Part shown: positions 27,167 through 36,412 of the stretch, one piece after another
Numbering within the stretch: the stretch's first letter is position 1
Layout of the letters: each line of letters begins with the position of its first letter
Origin: JANELJ01 sp024511395
GTDB taxonomy: Bacteria; Pseudomonadota; Gammaproteobacteria; GRL18
Reading direction: 5' to 3'
Assembly (NCBI GenBank): GCA_963681975.1
Contig: OY820613.1
Coordinates: forward strand, 992,001-1,056,000
Length of the DNA stretch: 64,000 nt
The notes under the pieces: generated by a model
Databases searched by the model: none
Told to the model about the DNA's origin: nothing
What the model saw: the letters and a program-made list of their open reading frames with translations, nothing else
Made by a program: the position numbers and the translations under genes

Positions 27167-28434
27167 ATGGCGGTTAAAACAGAAAAAGTCCTGACACACA
27201 ACCTGGCCATTGGCATGTATATTTCGGCATTGGACAGATCTTGGCTGGAAACCGATTACCTGCTGGAAGGCTTTTATATTGAAACCATAAAAAGACATAG
27301 AAAAACTGGAGCGCCTGTGCCAGTTTGTTTATATTGACGTTGAGCTGACCAGGGAAAAAATTAAATACAATGGTCAGGCTAATCCATCACTGCTTTCAAA
27401 AATCAAAACCATTGCAAATACTGAAATTACTTTTTCCACCATCAGGAACATTGCTAATACGGATATCAAGGATCTGACATTTAGTCGTAAATCCAGACGG
27501 CAGAATATTAGAAAAGATAATGAGTACCGAAAAAGCACCACGTTCACCACAGAATTTCGTACCGCTAATCAGTTATATAAGGAAATAACCGTTACTGCCA
27601 GTGATCTGTTCGCCAATGCCCAGACTGGTCGTGTTATTGATATGCCAACGGTAAAACGTACTGCAACCGCCGTTGTAGACAGTGTAGTACGAAATCCTGA
27701 TGCCTTGCTCTGGTTAACCCGTTTGCATGAAAAAGATACTCATTCTCATAACCGTTCACTTCGAACCTCCATCTGGGTCATTGCCTTTGCCCGTCACCTG
27801 GGTCTTGAAAAAGAAAAAATGAACAATCTTTCCATTGCCCTGTTATTGTGTAATATCGGCAAGGCAAAGCTGCCCAGAGAGTTGCTGGAAAAAGAAGATA
27901 AGCTGGATGGGGAGGATTTAAGGGAGTATCAGAAACATGTTGATCTGACCTTGGACGCTCTGAAAATAATGGGGCGAACGCCACAGGCCATTATTACTAT
28001 TATCCGAGCCCATTGTGCCCATGGGACTGATGGAGCAGGAGATCTCTTTTCTGGCGCAACTGGTGGAAGAATTTATCTGCTCTATTGGTATTTATCCGGT
28101 CGGCTCTATTGTGGAGTTAAACTCAAAAGAAATTGCAATTATTGTTGAACAGCATGCCAGAAATCAATTATTACCCCAGGTGCTTATTTTAAGAGATAAT
28201 AACCGCAAACTGGTCACTACATACAAAGTACTGGATCTCTATACTATTAATGAAGCGGCTGGTGAAGCATCTGAAAAAATCAGACCTAAAATTATTAATA
28301 CCTATTCTCTGGGTAATTTCGGTATTGACGTTGAGGAAGTGACCAAAGGCTTAAAACGTGCAACGACTGGAGATAAAAAAATGGCTGACAGGCCATGGGA
28401 TATTAAAGGTTTGCTAAAAAAAGTGGTATCCTGA
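27167..28434 (+). pseudogene. HD-GYP c-di-GMP phosphodiesterase gene, decayed
   Basis: Starts MAVKTEKVLTHNLAIGMYIS, the typical DUF3391-type N-terminus of HD-GYP proteins. An extra A in an A-run near 27290 shifts the frame (after IETIK), after which the frame continues as DIEKLERLCQFVYIDVE and further to HEKDTHSHNRS and NIGKAKLPRELL (HD domain). The metal/GYP segment, usually HHExxDGxGYP, reads AHCAHGTDGAGDLF and then the frame is lost again; the C-terminal part QLVEEFICSIGIYPVGSIVE resumes in another frame from about 28050 to the TGA at 28432-28434. The stretch normally linking these parts is missing, so a deletion of roughly 35-50 codons plus frameshift is inferred. It would have degraded c-di-GMP; it cannot now. 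Confidence 0.85.
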
Positions 28435-28479
28435 GAAAGATTTTATTATTACCATCAATATTAGTGGATATGCCAGAAA

Positions 28480-29022
28480 ATGAAGTTAATTACCAGTTTG
28501 ATTCTATTTCTTATGCTGACAGCCTGTCAGTCGACCCTGATACACTCAAATGGCAATTATATTGAAGCGGATGCTCAGGCCACCATTGAAATTCTACAGT
28601 CCTTAAAAGTACACCCTGAATCGGCCAGAGCCTTTTTACAATACGGTGAACTTCAGCCCAAAGGACGTTTAAATCTTTATGAAGTAAATTGTGAGGTCGA
28701 AATCAATACCGTTTCTGAACAGCCGCAGACTATACCGCCGGGCGTATTCAGGATCATATCAATTGTTCAGGATGAAAGCCCCATTGTACTGTTAAAAGCA
28801 GTTAAACTGGCGGCATTAAATGTCAGCTGGAGTGATGATGCTTCACCAGTGGATATTATGCGTTTTTATCGTTTTTACCTGCAACCGCTTGAACCGGATT
28901 CTCAATCAGATGTACGCAGTATTACCTGTCGCGGTGCCCAGTCAGAACCCTTTAATGCAGAGCTGCCCAGTTTACAGGAAATGCAGGCTGCCAGCGGTCT
29001 GTATCTGAAATTTAACCTGTAA
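28480..29022 (+). CDS. Lipoprotein, unknown function
   Basis: 180 residues. The signal LITSLILFLMLTAC contains a lipobox (LTAC, Cys16), so it should be lipidated and sit in the inner or outer membrane facing the periplasm. The mature part has two further Cys (VNCEVE, SITCRG) that could form a disulfide. No domain is recognised. It is 46 bp behind the HD-GYP pseudogene and about 110 bp before a solute-binding-type protein, all on the plus strand. Confidence 0.7.
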   Translation: MKLITSLILFLMLTACQSTLIHSNGNYIEADAQATIEILQSLKVHPESARAFLQYGELQPKGRLNLYEVNCEVEINTVSEQPQTIPPGVFRIISIVQDESPIVLLKAVKLAALNVSWSDDASPVDIMRFYRFYLQPLEPDSQSDVRSITCRGAQSEPFNAELPSLQEMQAASGLYLKFNL

Positions 29023-29135
29023 ATTTGGCTGCTGATTGACAGGGGGTATAGTTGATGCTGGAAGGGCATGCGTTTATACTCATGGCATTAAAATTTAATA
29101 GTACCCACTGAATTGCTATTCAGACAGAGGAAAGT

Positions 29136-29870
29136 ATGAAAAAAACTATCGTTTTATTGTTATTACTGAGCAGTGTCTTTTTTACCCATGTTCAGGCACA
29201 GGAAATCACGGTGGTTTCTAATATCTGGCCGCCTTATGTGGATGATTCACTACCGGACGGCGGACTGGCTATGAAAATCGTTAAAACAGCCTTTAAACGG
29301 GTCGGTTATACCGCAAATGTGCGTATAGAAAAATGGGAAAAAGCCTTGGCAGGCTCAAAAATGGGGGTTTATGACGTGGTTGGCGCGGTCTGGAAAAGTG
29401 ACAGCCGTAAAAAGAAACTTATCTACAGCCAGCCCTATTTAAAAAATAATATTGTCTTTGTGGCTAATGCCAATAGTAAATTTGAATATAATAAACTCAG
29501 TGATCTACACGGTTTACTGGTGGGCATATTAACCGATTACGCCTATGATGAAAAATTTATAAAGGACCCCCGTATCCTGAAATTCAAAGCCAATCGCCTG
29601 ACTCAGAACCTGATTGCCGTACAGAACGGTCAGCTGGATCTGGCCGTTGCCGATAAGCGGCTGGCTCTTTATGAACTGAAACATTTTATAGGCGGCAACC
29701 AGAAAAATTTCCGCTTTCTGGCCAATAATCTGACCACCCGTAATCTGTATATTGCTGCGCCAAAAGCTAATAAAGAAAGCCAGACAATTATCAATAAATT
29801 TAATCAGGGACTGGCGGCTATCAGGAAAGACGGAACTTATCAGAAAATACTGGACTCTTATACTTTTTAA
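29136..29870 (+). CDS. Periplasmic solute-binding protein, family 3 type
   Basis: 244 residues with signal peptide (TIVLLLLLSSVFFTHVQAQ) and the bacterial extracellular solute-binding family 3 layout: ITVVSNIWPPYVD at the start of the mature part, GGLAMKIVKTAFKRVGY, and NKLSDLHGLLVGILTDYAYDE. No ABC permease or ATPase genes are adjacent, so it may be an orphan sensor-type binding protein rather than part of a transporter. AGAGGAAAGT precedes the ATG. Substrate cannot be told; the family mostly binds amino acids. Confidence 0.85.
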   Translation: MKKTIVLLLLLSSVFFTHVQAQEITVVSNIWPPYVDDSLPDGGLAMKIVKTAFKRVGYTANVRIEKWEKALAGSKMGVYDVVGAVWKSDSRKKKLIYSQPYLKNNIVFVANANSKFEYNKLSDLHGLLVGILTDYAYDEKFIKDPRILKFKANRLTQNLIAVQNGQLDLAVADKRLALYELKHFIGGNQKNFRFLANNLTTRNLYIAAPKANKESQTIINKFNQGLAAIRKDGTYQKILDSYTF

Positions 29871-29893
29871 GCATTCATCTTTTTATTGAGTTT

Positions 29894-30229
29894 TTATGAT
29901 TCTGGCTGAACTTTTTCAGCAGGAGGGAAACGGCTTTCATTAATAGCCATTTTTTCCTGGGTCACTTTCATCAGGTCGATATCCATCTGTTCGGCCATTC
30001 TCAGCAGATAAATAAATATATCGGCCATTTCATAACCGATCTCTTTATGTTTCTCTCCACGGATGGCCTGGCTCTCTTCCGGAGTCAGCCATTGAAAATG
30101 TTCTACCAGTTCTGCCGCTTCTGCAATTAATGCCATGGATAGATTTTTGGGGGTATGGTATTGCTCCCAATTACGGGCTATGGCGAATTGTTTTAGATCC
30201 TTGGAAAGTTTTTCTACGGTATCGGTCAT
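29894..30229 (-). CDS. MazG-like nucleotide pyrophosphohydrolase
   Basis: 111 residues of the MazG/dCTPase (RS21-C6-like) all-alpha NTP pyrophosphatase family. It has the metal-binding pattern EAAELVEHFQW (ExxE) and EIGYEMADIFIYLLRMAE (ExxD). These enzymes cleave non-canonical or excess dNTPs to NMP and pyrophosphate, acting in nucleotide-pool cleaning. It is convergent with the solute-binding protein gene at 29870, a single-gene unit. Intact. Confidence 0.88.
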   Translation of the reverse strand: MTDTVEKLSKDLKQFAIARNWEQYHTPKNLSMALIAEAAELVEHFQWLTPEESQAIRGEKHKEIGYEMADIFIYLLRMAEQMDIDLMKVTQEKMAINESRFPPAEKVQPES

Positions 30230-30271
30230 TTGGTATGGCTCTTAATGTTCTGTTTGGGGGACATAAATCCG

Positions 30272-30381
30272 CAGCTGAAATAAGGCTGGTCTTTCAGAAG
30301 ACGCCGTGAACCCATCCATGGGGGCTTGTATGCAGCATTCATGCTGCATACACTTCTGAAAAACCGGCCTTACTCCAGCTG
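30272..30381. repeat. Large imperfect palindrome P1
   Basis: The outer arms begin CAGCTGAAATAAGGCTGG and end in the near-complement CCGGCCTTACTCCAGCTG, extended inward by TTTCAGAAG/CTTCTGAAA, giving about 28 bp of stem with four mismatches. The inside holds the hairpin TGTATGCAGCA/TGCTGCATACA and the block CCCATCCATGGGGGC. It resembles a palindromic intergenic repeat or small nonautonomous element. The block recurs inverted in P2. Confidence 0.7.
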
Positions 30382-30447
30382 CTCAATGTGACATTTACTG
30401 TTTGCTTAAGGATATTATAAACACGAATTTTGTTTGTAAGTAAAATA

Positions 30448-30578
30448 AAAACTCGGAGTAGCTGAGGGAAGGGGTCGCCTTGCTGAAGTTTCAGAAACAT
30501 GGATGTTTCTGCAAAGCCCCCATGGATGGGCTTACGGCAGTTTCAGCAAGGTGCCCCCTTTACCCGGCTACGGATTTT
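30448..30578. repeat. Large imperfect palindrome P2
   Basis: The outer arms pair GTAGC...GGGG...CCTTGCTGAA with TTCAGCAAGG...CCCC...GGCTAC. Inside lies a perfect hairpin CAGAAACAT/ATGTTTCTG and the block GCCCCCATGGATGGG, the inverse of the P1 block. The two units flank 66 AT-rich bp. The rest of 30230-30776 shows no gene; its 3' part carries the promoter of the CBS gene. Confidence 0.68.
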
Positions 30579-30776
30579 AAGTAATCCCTATAAAAATATA
30601 CCCATTTTGGAGTAGGTTTTTAAAACCAAAATCCATGGTATGTTTATCTACTTAAAAAATAACCGGCTTTATCTACATTCTATTATCAGGATGTGGTAAT
30701 AAAAAGATAATAAATAAGAGTTGTTAAGTGGTAAATTTAAGGATAAAACGAGGTATAACCTAAACGAGGTAAAACA

Positions 30777-31229
30777 ATGCAAGTAAAAGATATCATGTGT
30801 ACAGAAGTTAAAACATGCACACCAGATACTCCTGTTAAAGATATTGCAACTATTATGTGTTTTAACAAAATCAGTGGCTTACCAGTGGTAGATGAAGAAA
30901 ATAATGTGGTTGGCATAATTTCAGAAAAAGATATTCTGTTCAGTATGTTTCCGGATATGCAGGAGCTGGTTGAGTCGGGTTCCAAGCCTGATTTTGAGGA
31001 TATGGAGAAAGACTATAGCAGTGTTTTAGGTAAGACGGTTGATGATCTGATGACCCGTGTTGTCGCAACGGTTTCTCCTGACATGCCGATTCTGCGTGCT
31101 GCTTCCATAATGTGGCTGCATAAAATTCGTCGTATTCCAGTGACTGAAAACAATAAACTGGTGGGTATTCTGAGCATGGGGGATGTTCATAAAGCTGTTT
31201 TCCAGGAAAGTTTACTGGTAAAAACCTGA
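30777..31229 (+). CDS. CBS-domain pair protein
   Basis: 150 residues consisting of two CBS domains: residues about 1-60 (VKDIMCTEVKTCTPDTPVKD, GLPVVDEENNVVGIISEKDI) and about 85-145 (VDDLMTRVVATVSPDMPILR, IRRIPVTENNKLVGILSMGD). Such stand-alone pairs bind adenine nucleotides and modulate partner proteins. CGAGG precedes the ATG. It lies upstream of the PPi-phosphofructokinase, and an energy-state sensing role beside pyrophosphate metabolism is attractive but unproven. Intact. Confidence 0.88.
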   Translation: MQVKDIMCTEVKTCTPDTPVKDIATIMCFNKISGLPVVDEENNVVGIISEKDILFSMFPDMQELVESGSKPDFEDMEKDYSSVLGKTVDDLMTRVVATVSPDMPILRAASIMWLHKIRRIPVTENNKLVGILSMGDVHKAVFQESLLVKT

Positions 31230-31398
31230 TAAATACAATAAGACCAAGCGCTACTCAATCACTATATGTAAAGCAAATGTTAAATCAAAGCTAAAAAATA
31301 CCAAAATAGCACAAACTTGAAAAAGACCTTTTAACCTTTATCTGCTGTTGATAGAATATTCGAGTTTATTAAAATTTAAGAGTAAATCTGGAGTTAAT

Positions 31399-32652
31399 AT
31401 GACTAAAAAAAATGCATTTTACGCACAGTCAGGTGGTGTTACAGCTGTAATTAATGCCTCAGCCTGTGGCGTAATTGAAACTGCTCGTAAGAACAGTGAC
31501 AAAATTGGTACGGTTTATGCCGGTAGAAACGGTATTATCGGTGCTCTGACTGAAGATCTGATTGATACCAGCTTGGAATCTGACGAAAACATTGCTGCTT
31601 TACGTTACACTCCTTCCGGTGGTTTTGGTTCCTGCCGTTTTAAACTGAAGAGCTTGGAAGACAACAAACGTGAATATGAGCGCCTGATCGAAGTCTTTAA
31701 AGCACATGATATCGGTTACTTTTTCTATAATGGTGGTGGTGATTCCGCTGATACCTGTCATAAGGTTTCCCAGTTATCAGAAAAAATGGGTTTCCCTATT
31801 CAGGCTGTGCATATTCCAAAAACCGTTGATAATGACCTGCCTATTACTGACAACTGTCCAGGTTTTGGTTCAGTAGCCAAATATATTGCCGTTTCTACTC
31901 TGGAAGCCAGTTTTGATGTACGCTCTATGGCCAAGACTTCTACCAAGATCTTCGTTATTGAAGTGATGGGTCGTCATGCAGGCTGGATTGCCGCAGCTGG
32001 TGGCTTAGTTGAAGACCAAGGTATTCCTGTTGTGATCCTGTTCCCTGAAGTTGAATTTGAACAGGATAAGTTCCTGGCAAAAGTTGATGAAAAGGTTAAG
32101 GAATTCGGTTTCTGTACTGTGGTTGTTTCTGAAGGTGTGCACTGGCCAGACGGTCGCTTCCTGGCAGAGCAGGGTACTCGTGATTCTTTCGGTCATGCTC
32201 AATTAGGTGGTGCCGCTCCTGTAGTTGCCAATATCATTAAAGACGCGCTGGGTTATAAATTCCACTGGGCGGTTGCTGACTACCTACAGCGTGCTGCGCG
32301 TCACCTGTCTTCCAAATCAGACGTTGAACAGGCTTATGCCTTAGGTAAAGCCGGTGTTGAATTTGCCCTGGAAGGTGCCAATGCCATTATGCCTACTGTT
32401 GATCGTATTTCCAGCTCACCTTATGAGTGGAAAATTGGTCAGGCACCATTAGCAGATGTTGCTAATGTGGAAAAAATGATGCCTCTGGACTTTATTACTG
32501 AAGACGGCTTCGGCATTACCGACAAGTGTAAGGAATATCTGCTGCCTTTAATTGAAGGTGAAGATTATCCTCCTTATGAAAACGGTCTGCCCAAGTATGT
32601 GGTTCTGGATAATAAGAGTGTTGAGAAAAAGCTCCCAGAATTTGAAATTTAA
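31399..32652 (+). CDS. pfp: Pyrophosphate-dependent 6-phosphofructokinase
   Basis: 417 residues from the ATG at 31399, which follows CTGGAG at good spacing; a longer frame from 31348 lacks such a site. It catalyses reversible transfer of phosphate from PPi to fructose 6-phosphate in the cytoplasm. Visible are the glycine-rich start YAQSGGVTAVINAS, the nucleotide/PPi loop NGGGDSADT, the catalytic PKTVDNDL, and the substrate segment VIEVMGRHAGWIAAA. In autotrophic gammaproteobacteria such enzymes can also serve fructose and sedoheptulose bisphosphate dephosphorylation in the Calvin cycle, releasing PPi. The H+-PPase gene 300 bp downstream would use that PPi. A strong terminator separates them. 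Confidence 0.93.
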   Translation: MTKKNAFYAQSGGVTAVINASACGVIETARKNSDKIGTVYAGRNGIIGALTEDLIDTSLESDENIAALRYTPSGGFGSCRFKLKSLEDNKREYERLIEVFKAHDIGYFFYNGGGDSADTCHKVSQLSEKMGFPIQAVHIPKTVDNDLPITDNCPGFGSVAKYIAVSTLEASFDVRSMAKTSTKIFVIEVMGRHAGWIAAAGGLVEDQGIPVVILFPEVEFEQDKFLAKVDEKVKEFGFCTVVVSEGVHWPDGRFLAEQGTRDSFGHAQLGGAAPVVANIIKDALGYKFHWAVADYLQRAARHLSSKSDVEQAYALGKAGVEFALEGANAIMPTVDRISSSPYEWKIGQAPLADVANVEKMMPLDFITEDGFGITDKCKEYLLPLIEGEDYPPYENGLPKYVVLDNKSVEKKLPEFEI

Positions 32653-32659
32653 GTAATCA

Positions 32660-32692
32660 AAAGGCTGATACCCATGTATCAGCCTTTTTTTT
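32660..32692 (+). terminator. Rho-independent terminator after PPi-PFK
   Basis: Perfect stem AAGGCTGATAC / GTATCAGCCTT with a CCAT loop, followed by eight T residues. The following 260 bp up to hppA contain no gene and should carry the hppA promoter; GGGGGACG at about 32945 is its ribosome site. Confidence 0.93.
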
Positions 32693-32955
32693 GCAAAAAA
32701 TTTATACTGAAGAAAATTTGCCCTAATTTATAAACGTAGCTTGTTAATAAAAAGAATCAAGTTTTTTACGGTGTATTGAGCCCTATTGATGTTGATCAAT
32801 GTAACACAGGAGGGCTTTGAATTAGACTCATAAGTCTATTTTGTAATCTATATGATTCAGATTAAGTGATTAATCGGAGTCAATATGGGCAATCTTTAAA
32901 AATTATCGCGAATTCATTCTGAATTCAACTTTTAATTATAGCAACGGGGGACGTA

Positions 32956-34998
32956 ATGTCTGTTGAACTATTATTTGCACTTGCAGCTGGTATGGCCGCT
33001 GTAATTTACGGGATCATATCCATTAAATGGATCATGTCTCAATCACCGGGAAGTGACACAATGTTGGAAATTGCGCAAGCAGTTCAACAGGGTGCGCAAG
33101 CTTATCTAAACCGTCAATATAAAACCATTTCTATGGTTGGTGTTGTTGTCTTTCTGGCTATCGGTCTGTCAGCTATTGGCTGGGCTACCGCTATTGGCTT
33201 TGCTATTGGTGCTATTCTGTCTGGTGCGGCCGGTTATATTGGTATGAATATCTCTGTTCGTTCCAATTCACGTACTGCTCAGGCTGCTTATAACGGCATG
33301 GCTGCTGCTTTTCTGATCGCCTTTCGTGGTGGCGCCATTACCGGTATGCTGGTTGTCGGTCTGGCCTTATTAGGTGTGGCTGGCTATTTTGCAGCATTAA
33401 CTTCCTTGGGTGCTTCTGTTGAAAGTGCTGTCCATTCACTGGTTGGTCTGGCTTTTGGTGGCTCATTAATTTCCATCTTTGCTCGTTTAGGTGGTGGTAT
33501 CTTTACTAAGGGTGCGGACGTTGGTGCGGATGTAGTAGGTAAAGTTGAAGCCGGTATTCCTGAAGATGATCCACGTAACCCTGCAGTTATCGCTGATAAC
33601 GTAGGTGATAATGTTGGTGACTGTGCCGGTATGGCGGCTGACCTGTTTGAAACCTATGCAGTAACTATTGTTGCTACCATGTTATTAGGTGTCTTAATGG
33701 TAACCGGAGCAGGTATCAATGCGGTTATGTATCCTCTGGTTCTTGGCGGTGTATCCATTTTTGCCTCAATTGTCGGCATTATGTTTGTGAAGCTGAAAGA
33801 CCAAGGCAGTGTTATGGGCGCCCTGTATAAAGGCCTGATTGTTGCTGCTGTCCTGTCCGGTATTGCTTTCTACCCAGTAACTACTCAGATGCTGGGTGAT
33901 ACAATTACTGTTTCCGGAACACCGGTTGCAACCGTTAACCTGTATTTCTCCTCTCTGATTGGTCTGGTTCTGACGGCTGCAATGGTTATTATCACTGAGT
34001 ACTATACTTCTACTGAGTATGCGCCGGTAAGACGTATTGCAGAATCATCAGTTACTGGTGATGGTACTAATGTTATCGCTGGTTTAGGTGTTTCCATGAA
34101 GTCCACTACAGCGCCTGTGCTGGTGATCTGTGCCAGTATCTGGGGTGCCTATTCTCTGGGTGGCTTATACGGAATTGCAATTGCAGCGACTTCCATGCTG
34201 TCTATGACGGGTATTATTGTTGCTCTGGATGCTTATGGTCCTATTACCGATAATGCGGGTGGTATTGCAGAAATGGCAGATATGCCTGAAGAAATTCGTA
34301 ATATTACCGATCCTCTGGATGCGGTAGGTAATACGACTAAAGCCGTAACCAAGGGTTATGCTATTGGTTCAGCAGGCCTAGCGGCATTAGTACTGTTTGC
34401 TGATTATACCCATAATCTGGAAATAGTAACCGGTGGTGAAACCTTCTTTGACCTCTCCAACCACATGGTACTGATTGGTCTGTTTATTGGTGGTCTGGTA
34501 CCTTACCTGTTTGGTGCCATAGCAATGGAAGCGGTGGGTCGTGCAGCCGGTTCTGTGGTCGTGGAAGTACGTCGTCAGTTTAAGGAAATGTCCGGTATTA
34601 TGGACAGAACCCAGAAGCCGGACTATTCCAGAGCAGTTGATATGCTGACTAAAGCAGCGATTAAGGAAATGGTTATTCCTTCAATCCTGCCTATTGCCGT
34701 ACCTCTGCTGGTTGGCCTGTTATTAGGTAAAGAAGCATTAGGTGGTGTATTAATTGGAACTATCGTAACCGGTCTGTTTGTTGCGATATCTATGACTACC
34801 GGTGGTGGTGCATGGGATAATGCCAAGAAATACATTGAAGATGGTAATTATGGCGGTAAGGGTTCTGATGCCCATAAAGCTGCTGTAACCGGTGATACTG
34901 TAGGCGACCCCTACAAAGATACCGCTGGTCCTGCAATTAACCCAATGATCAAAATCATCAACATTGTTGCCTTATTAATGTTGCCATTAATGATCTAG
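32956..34998 (+). CDS. hppA: Membrane-bound H+-translocating pyrophosphatase, K+-independent type
   Basis: 680 residues, about 15-16 membrane spans, the usual bacterial length. It hydrolyses cytoplasmic PPi and pumps protons, or runs in reverse to make PPi. Substrate-binding motifs are KGADVGADVVGKVE, DNVGDNVGDCAGMAADLFE and the C-terminal DAHKAAVTGDTVGDPYKDT. The segment GNTTKAVTKGYAIGSAGL has Lys where K+-dependent enzymes have Ala, which marks the K+-independent, proton-pumping class. With the PPi-PFK upstream it suggests energy saving by recovery of PPi formed in carbon metabolism. Ends TAG then TAA; a bidirectional-looking terminator follows. Intact. Confidence 0.96.
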   Translation: MSVELLFALAAGMAAVIYGIISIKWIMSQSPGSDTMLEIAQAVQQGAQAYLNRQYKTISMVGVVVFLAIGLSAIGWATAIGFAIGAILSGAAGYIGMNISVRSNSRTAQAAYNGMAAAFLIAFRGGAITGMLVVGLALLGVAGYFAALTSLGASVESAVHSLVGLAFGGSLISIFARLGGGIFTKGADVGADVVGKVEAGIPEDDPRNPAVIADNVGDNVGDCAGMAADLFETYAVTIVATMLLGVLMVTGAGINAVMYPLVLGGVSIFASIVGIMFVKLKDQGSVMGALYKGLIVAAVLSGIAFYPVTTQMLGDTITVSGTPVATVNLYFSSLIGLVLTAAMVIITEYYTSTEYAPVRRIAESSVTGDGTNVIAGLGVSMKSTTAPVLVICASIWGAYSLGGLYGIAIAATSMLSMTGIIVALDAYGPITDNAGGIAEMADMPEEIRNITDPLDAVGNTTKAVTKGYAIGSAGLAALVLFADYTHNLEIVTGGETFFDLSNHMVLIGLFIGGLVPYLFGAIAMEAVGRAAGSVVVEVRRQFKEMSGIMDRTQKPDYSRAVDMLTKAAIKEMVIPSILPIAVPLLVGLLLGKEALGGVLIGTIVTGLFVAISMTTGGGAWDNAKKYIEDGNYGGKGSDAHKAAVTGDTVGDPYKDTAGPAINPMIKIINIVALLMLPLMI

Positions 34999-35009
34999 TA
35001 ACAAGCGGG

Positions 35010-35058
35010 AAAAAAAGAAAAGCCCGACTGGGAAACCGGCTCGGGCTTTTCTTTTTTT
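35010..35058. terminator. Strong terminator after hppA
   Basis: AAAAAAGAAAAGCCCGA, a loop containing GGGAAACC, then TCGGGCTTTTCTTTTTTT. The symmetric A and T tracts allow use from either strand, also ending the PstS-like pseudogene transcription from the right. Confidence 0.92.
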
Positions 35059-35641
35059 AGAGCTGAGCGTTGAGTGCTGAGAAACCAATAACTCTACCTA
35101 TACGCTTTTGCTCTTGCTCAGCGCTTCTCTTTTCTAATTCCCAAAAATATCCTTCCGATACTTCATCAACCGAACCCCATCCTTAAACGGAACTACACGG
35201 TTCTTGCGAATAATCTGTGCCGCTTCATCACTTTTGATAAAAGCAAGGAAACGTCGGACTTCTTTTTTCTCAGCTTCGGGAAGCCGGTATAAAGAGGTGT
35301 AGGTCAGATAAAGTGGACGGTACAAGGTATAGTTACTGGATTTAATGGTTTCATAATCAGGGGTGATACCATCCAGACTGAGGATTTTTACATTACGTTT
35401 ACGGGCACTGGATATTCCAGTAACTCCAAGTGTAAATTTTTCTTTTTCAATGGCTTTTTCCAGTGGGCCGGAGGAAGGGAAGTACTTGTCAGAAACAAAC
35501 TCTTTATCAATATCATCAAACAGCATTTTTCTCATGGTGCGTATTCTGCTGATGGTGAACACCCATTCTGATCCATCATGAACACCCATTCTGTTCTATC
35601 GTGAACACCCAACCCTGCCCACACATTGGCGTACAGTCTTT

Positions 35642-36397
35642 TTACCCTAAGTGTTCACCATCCGTCAATGATGAGCGTGTTTTTCGCATCGATTCACCTT
35701 TTAATTTAAGTCGGTGGGCATTGTGCATAAGCCGATCTAAAATGGCATCGGCAATCGTATTGTCACCGATAGACTGATGCCACTGATCAGTGGGTAACTG
35801 ACTGAGCATAATGGTTGATGCATGTCCATGGCGATCATCCATCAATTCCATTAAGTCATTGCGCTGTACCGCTTTTAACAGTTCCAGTCCCCAGTCATCA
35901 ATGATCAGCAGCTCTGTTTTGGCCAGAGACTGAAGTGTTTTGAGGTAAGTACCGTCTGCTTTGCTCCGGGTAAGCATCATTAATAACCGGGACAACCGGT
36001 AATATTTAACACTATGACCTTTCATACACGCCGTATGCCCCGGTGCACAGGCAATAAAGGTTTTACCACTGCCACAGGGGCCAGTGATCAGAATGTTCTG
36101 AGCTTTGTTTAACCAGTCACATTGCAGAAGTGAAGCCATGACAGATTGCTGTAAACCTCCGGGATGCAGATAATCAATATCCTGGGCATGTGCAGCCAGT
36201 TTAAAGCGGGCGGCTTTAATCAGCCGCTTTTGCTTTCTCTGCTCTCTTTCCCGGGCTTCGGTGTCGGCCAGTAATTGTATTCGCTGCTCAAAGGACAGGC
36301 CTTCATAGGTGCCCGGCTGCTCAATCTGGCTAAGCAGGGCATCGGCCATGCCGGTGAGTTTTAATTGTCGAAGTTGGGTAATGGTTTGTTCTAACAT
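35642..36397 (-). CDS. istB: IS21 helper ATPase IstB
   Basis: 251 residues, AAA+ ATPase of the DnaC/IstB type that regulates IS21 transposition and target choice. Walker A is GPCGSGKTFIA and Walker B LLIIDDWGLE; the N-terminal region MLEQTITQLRQLKLTGMADA is typical. A CTGCATCC-containing segment is where copy 1 is deleted. It starts 15 bp after the istA stop and is in the same frame as istA, which is why the copy 1 deletion yields a fusion. Confidence 0.95.
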   Translation of the reverse strand: MLEQTITQLRQLKLTGMADALLSQIEQPGTYEGLSFEQRIQLLADTEAREREQRKQKRLIKAARFKLAAHAQDIDYLHPGGLQQSVMASLLQCDWLNKAQNILITGPCGSGKTFIACAPGHTACMKGHSVKYYRLSRLLMMLTRSKADGTYLKTLQSLAKTELLIIDDWGLELLKAVQRNDLMELMDDRHGHASTIMLSQLPTDQWHQSIGDNTIADAILDRLMHNAHRLKLKGESMRKTRSSLTDGEHLG

Positions 36398-36412
36398 GCT
36401 GATACTCCCTGG

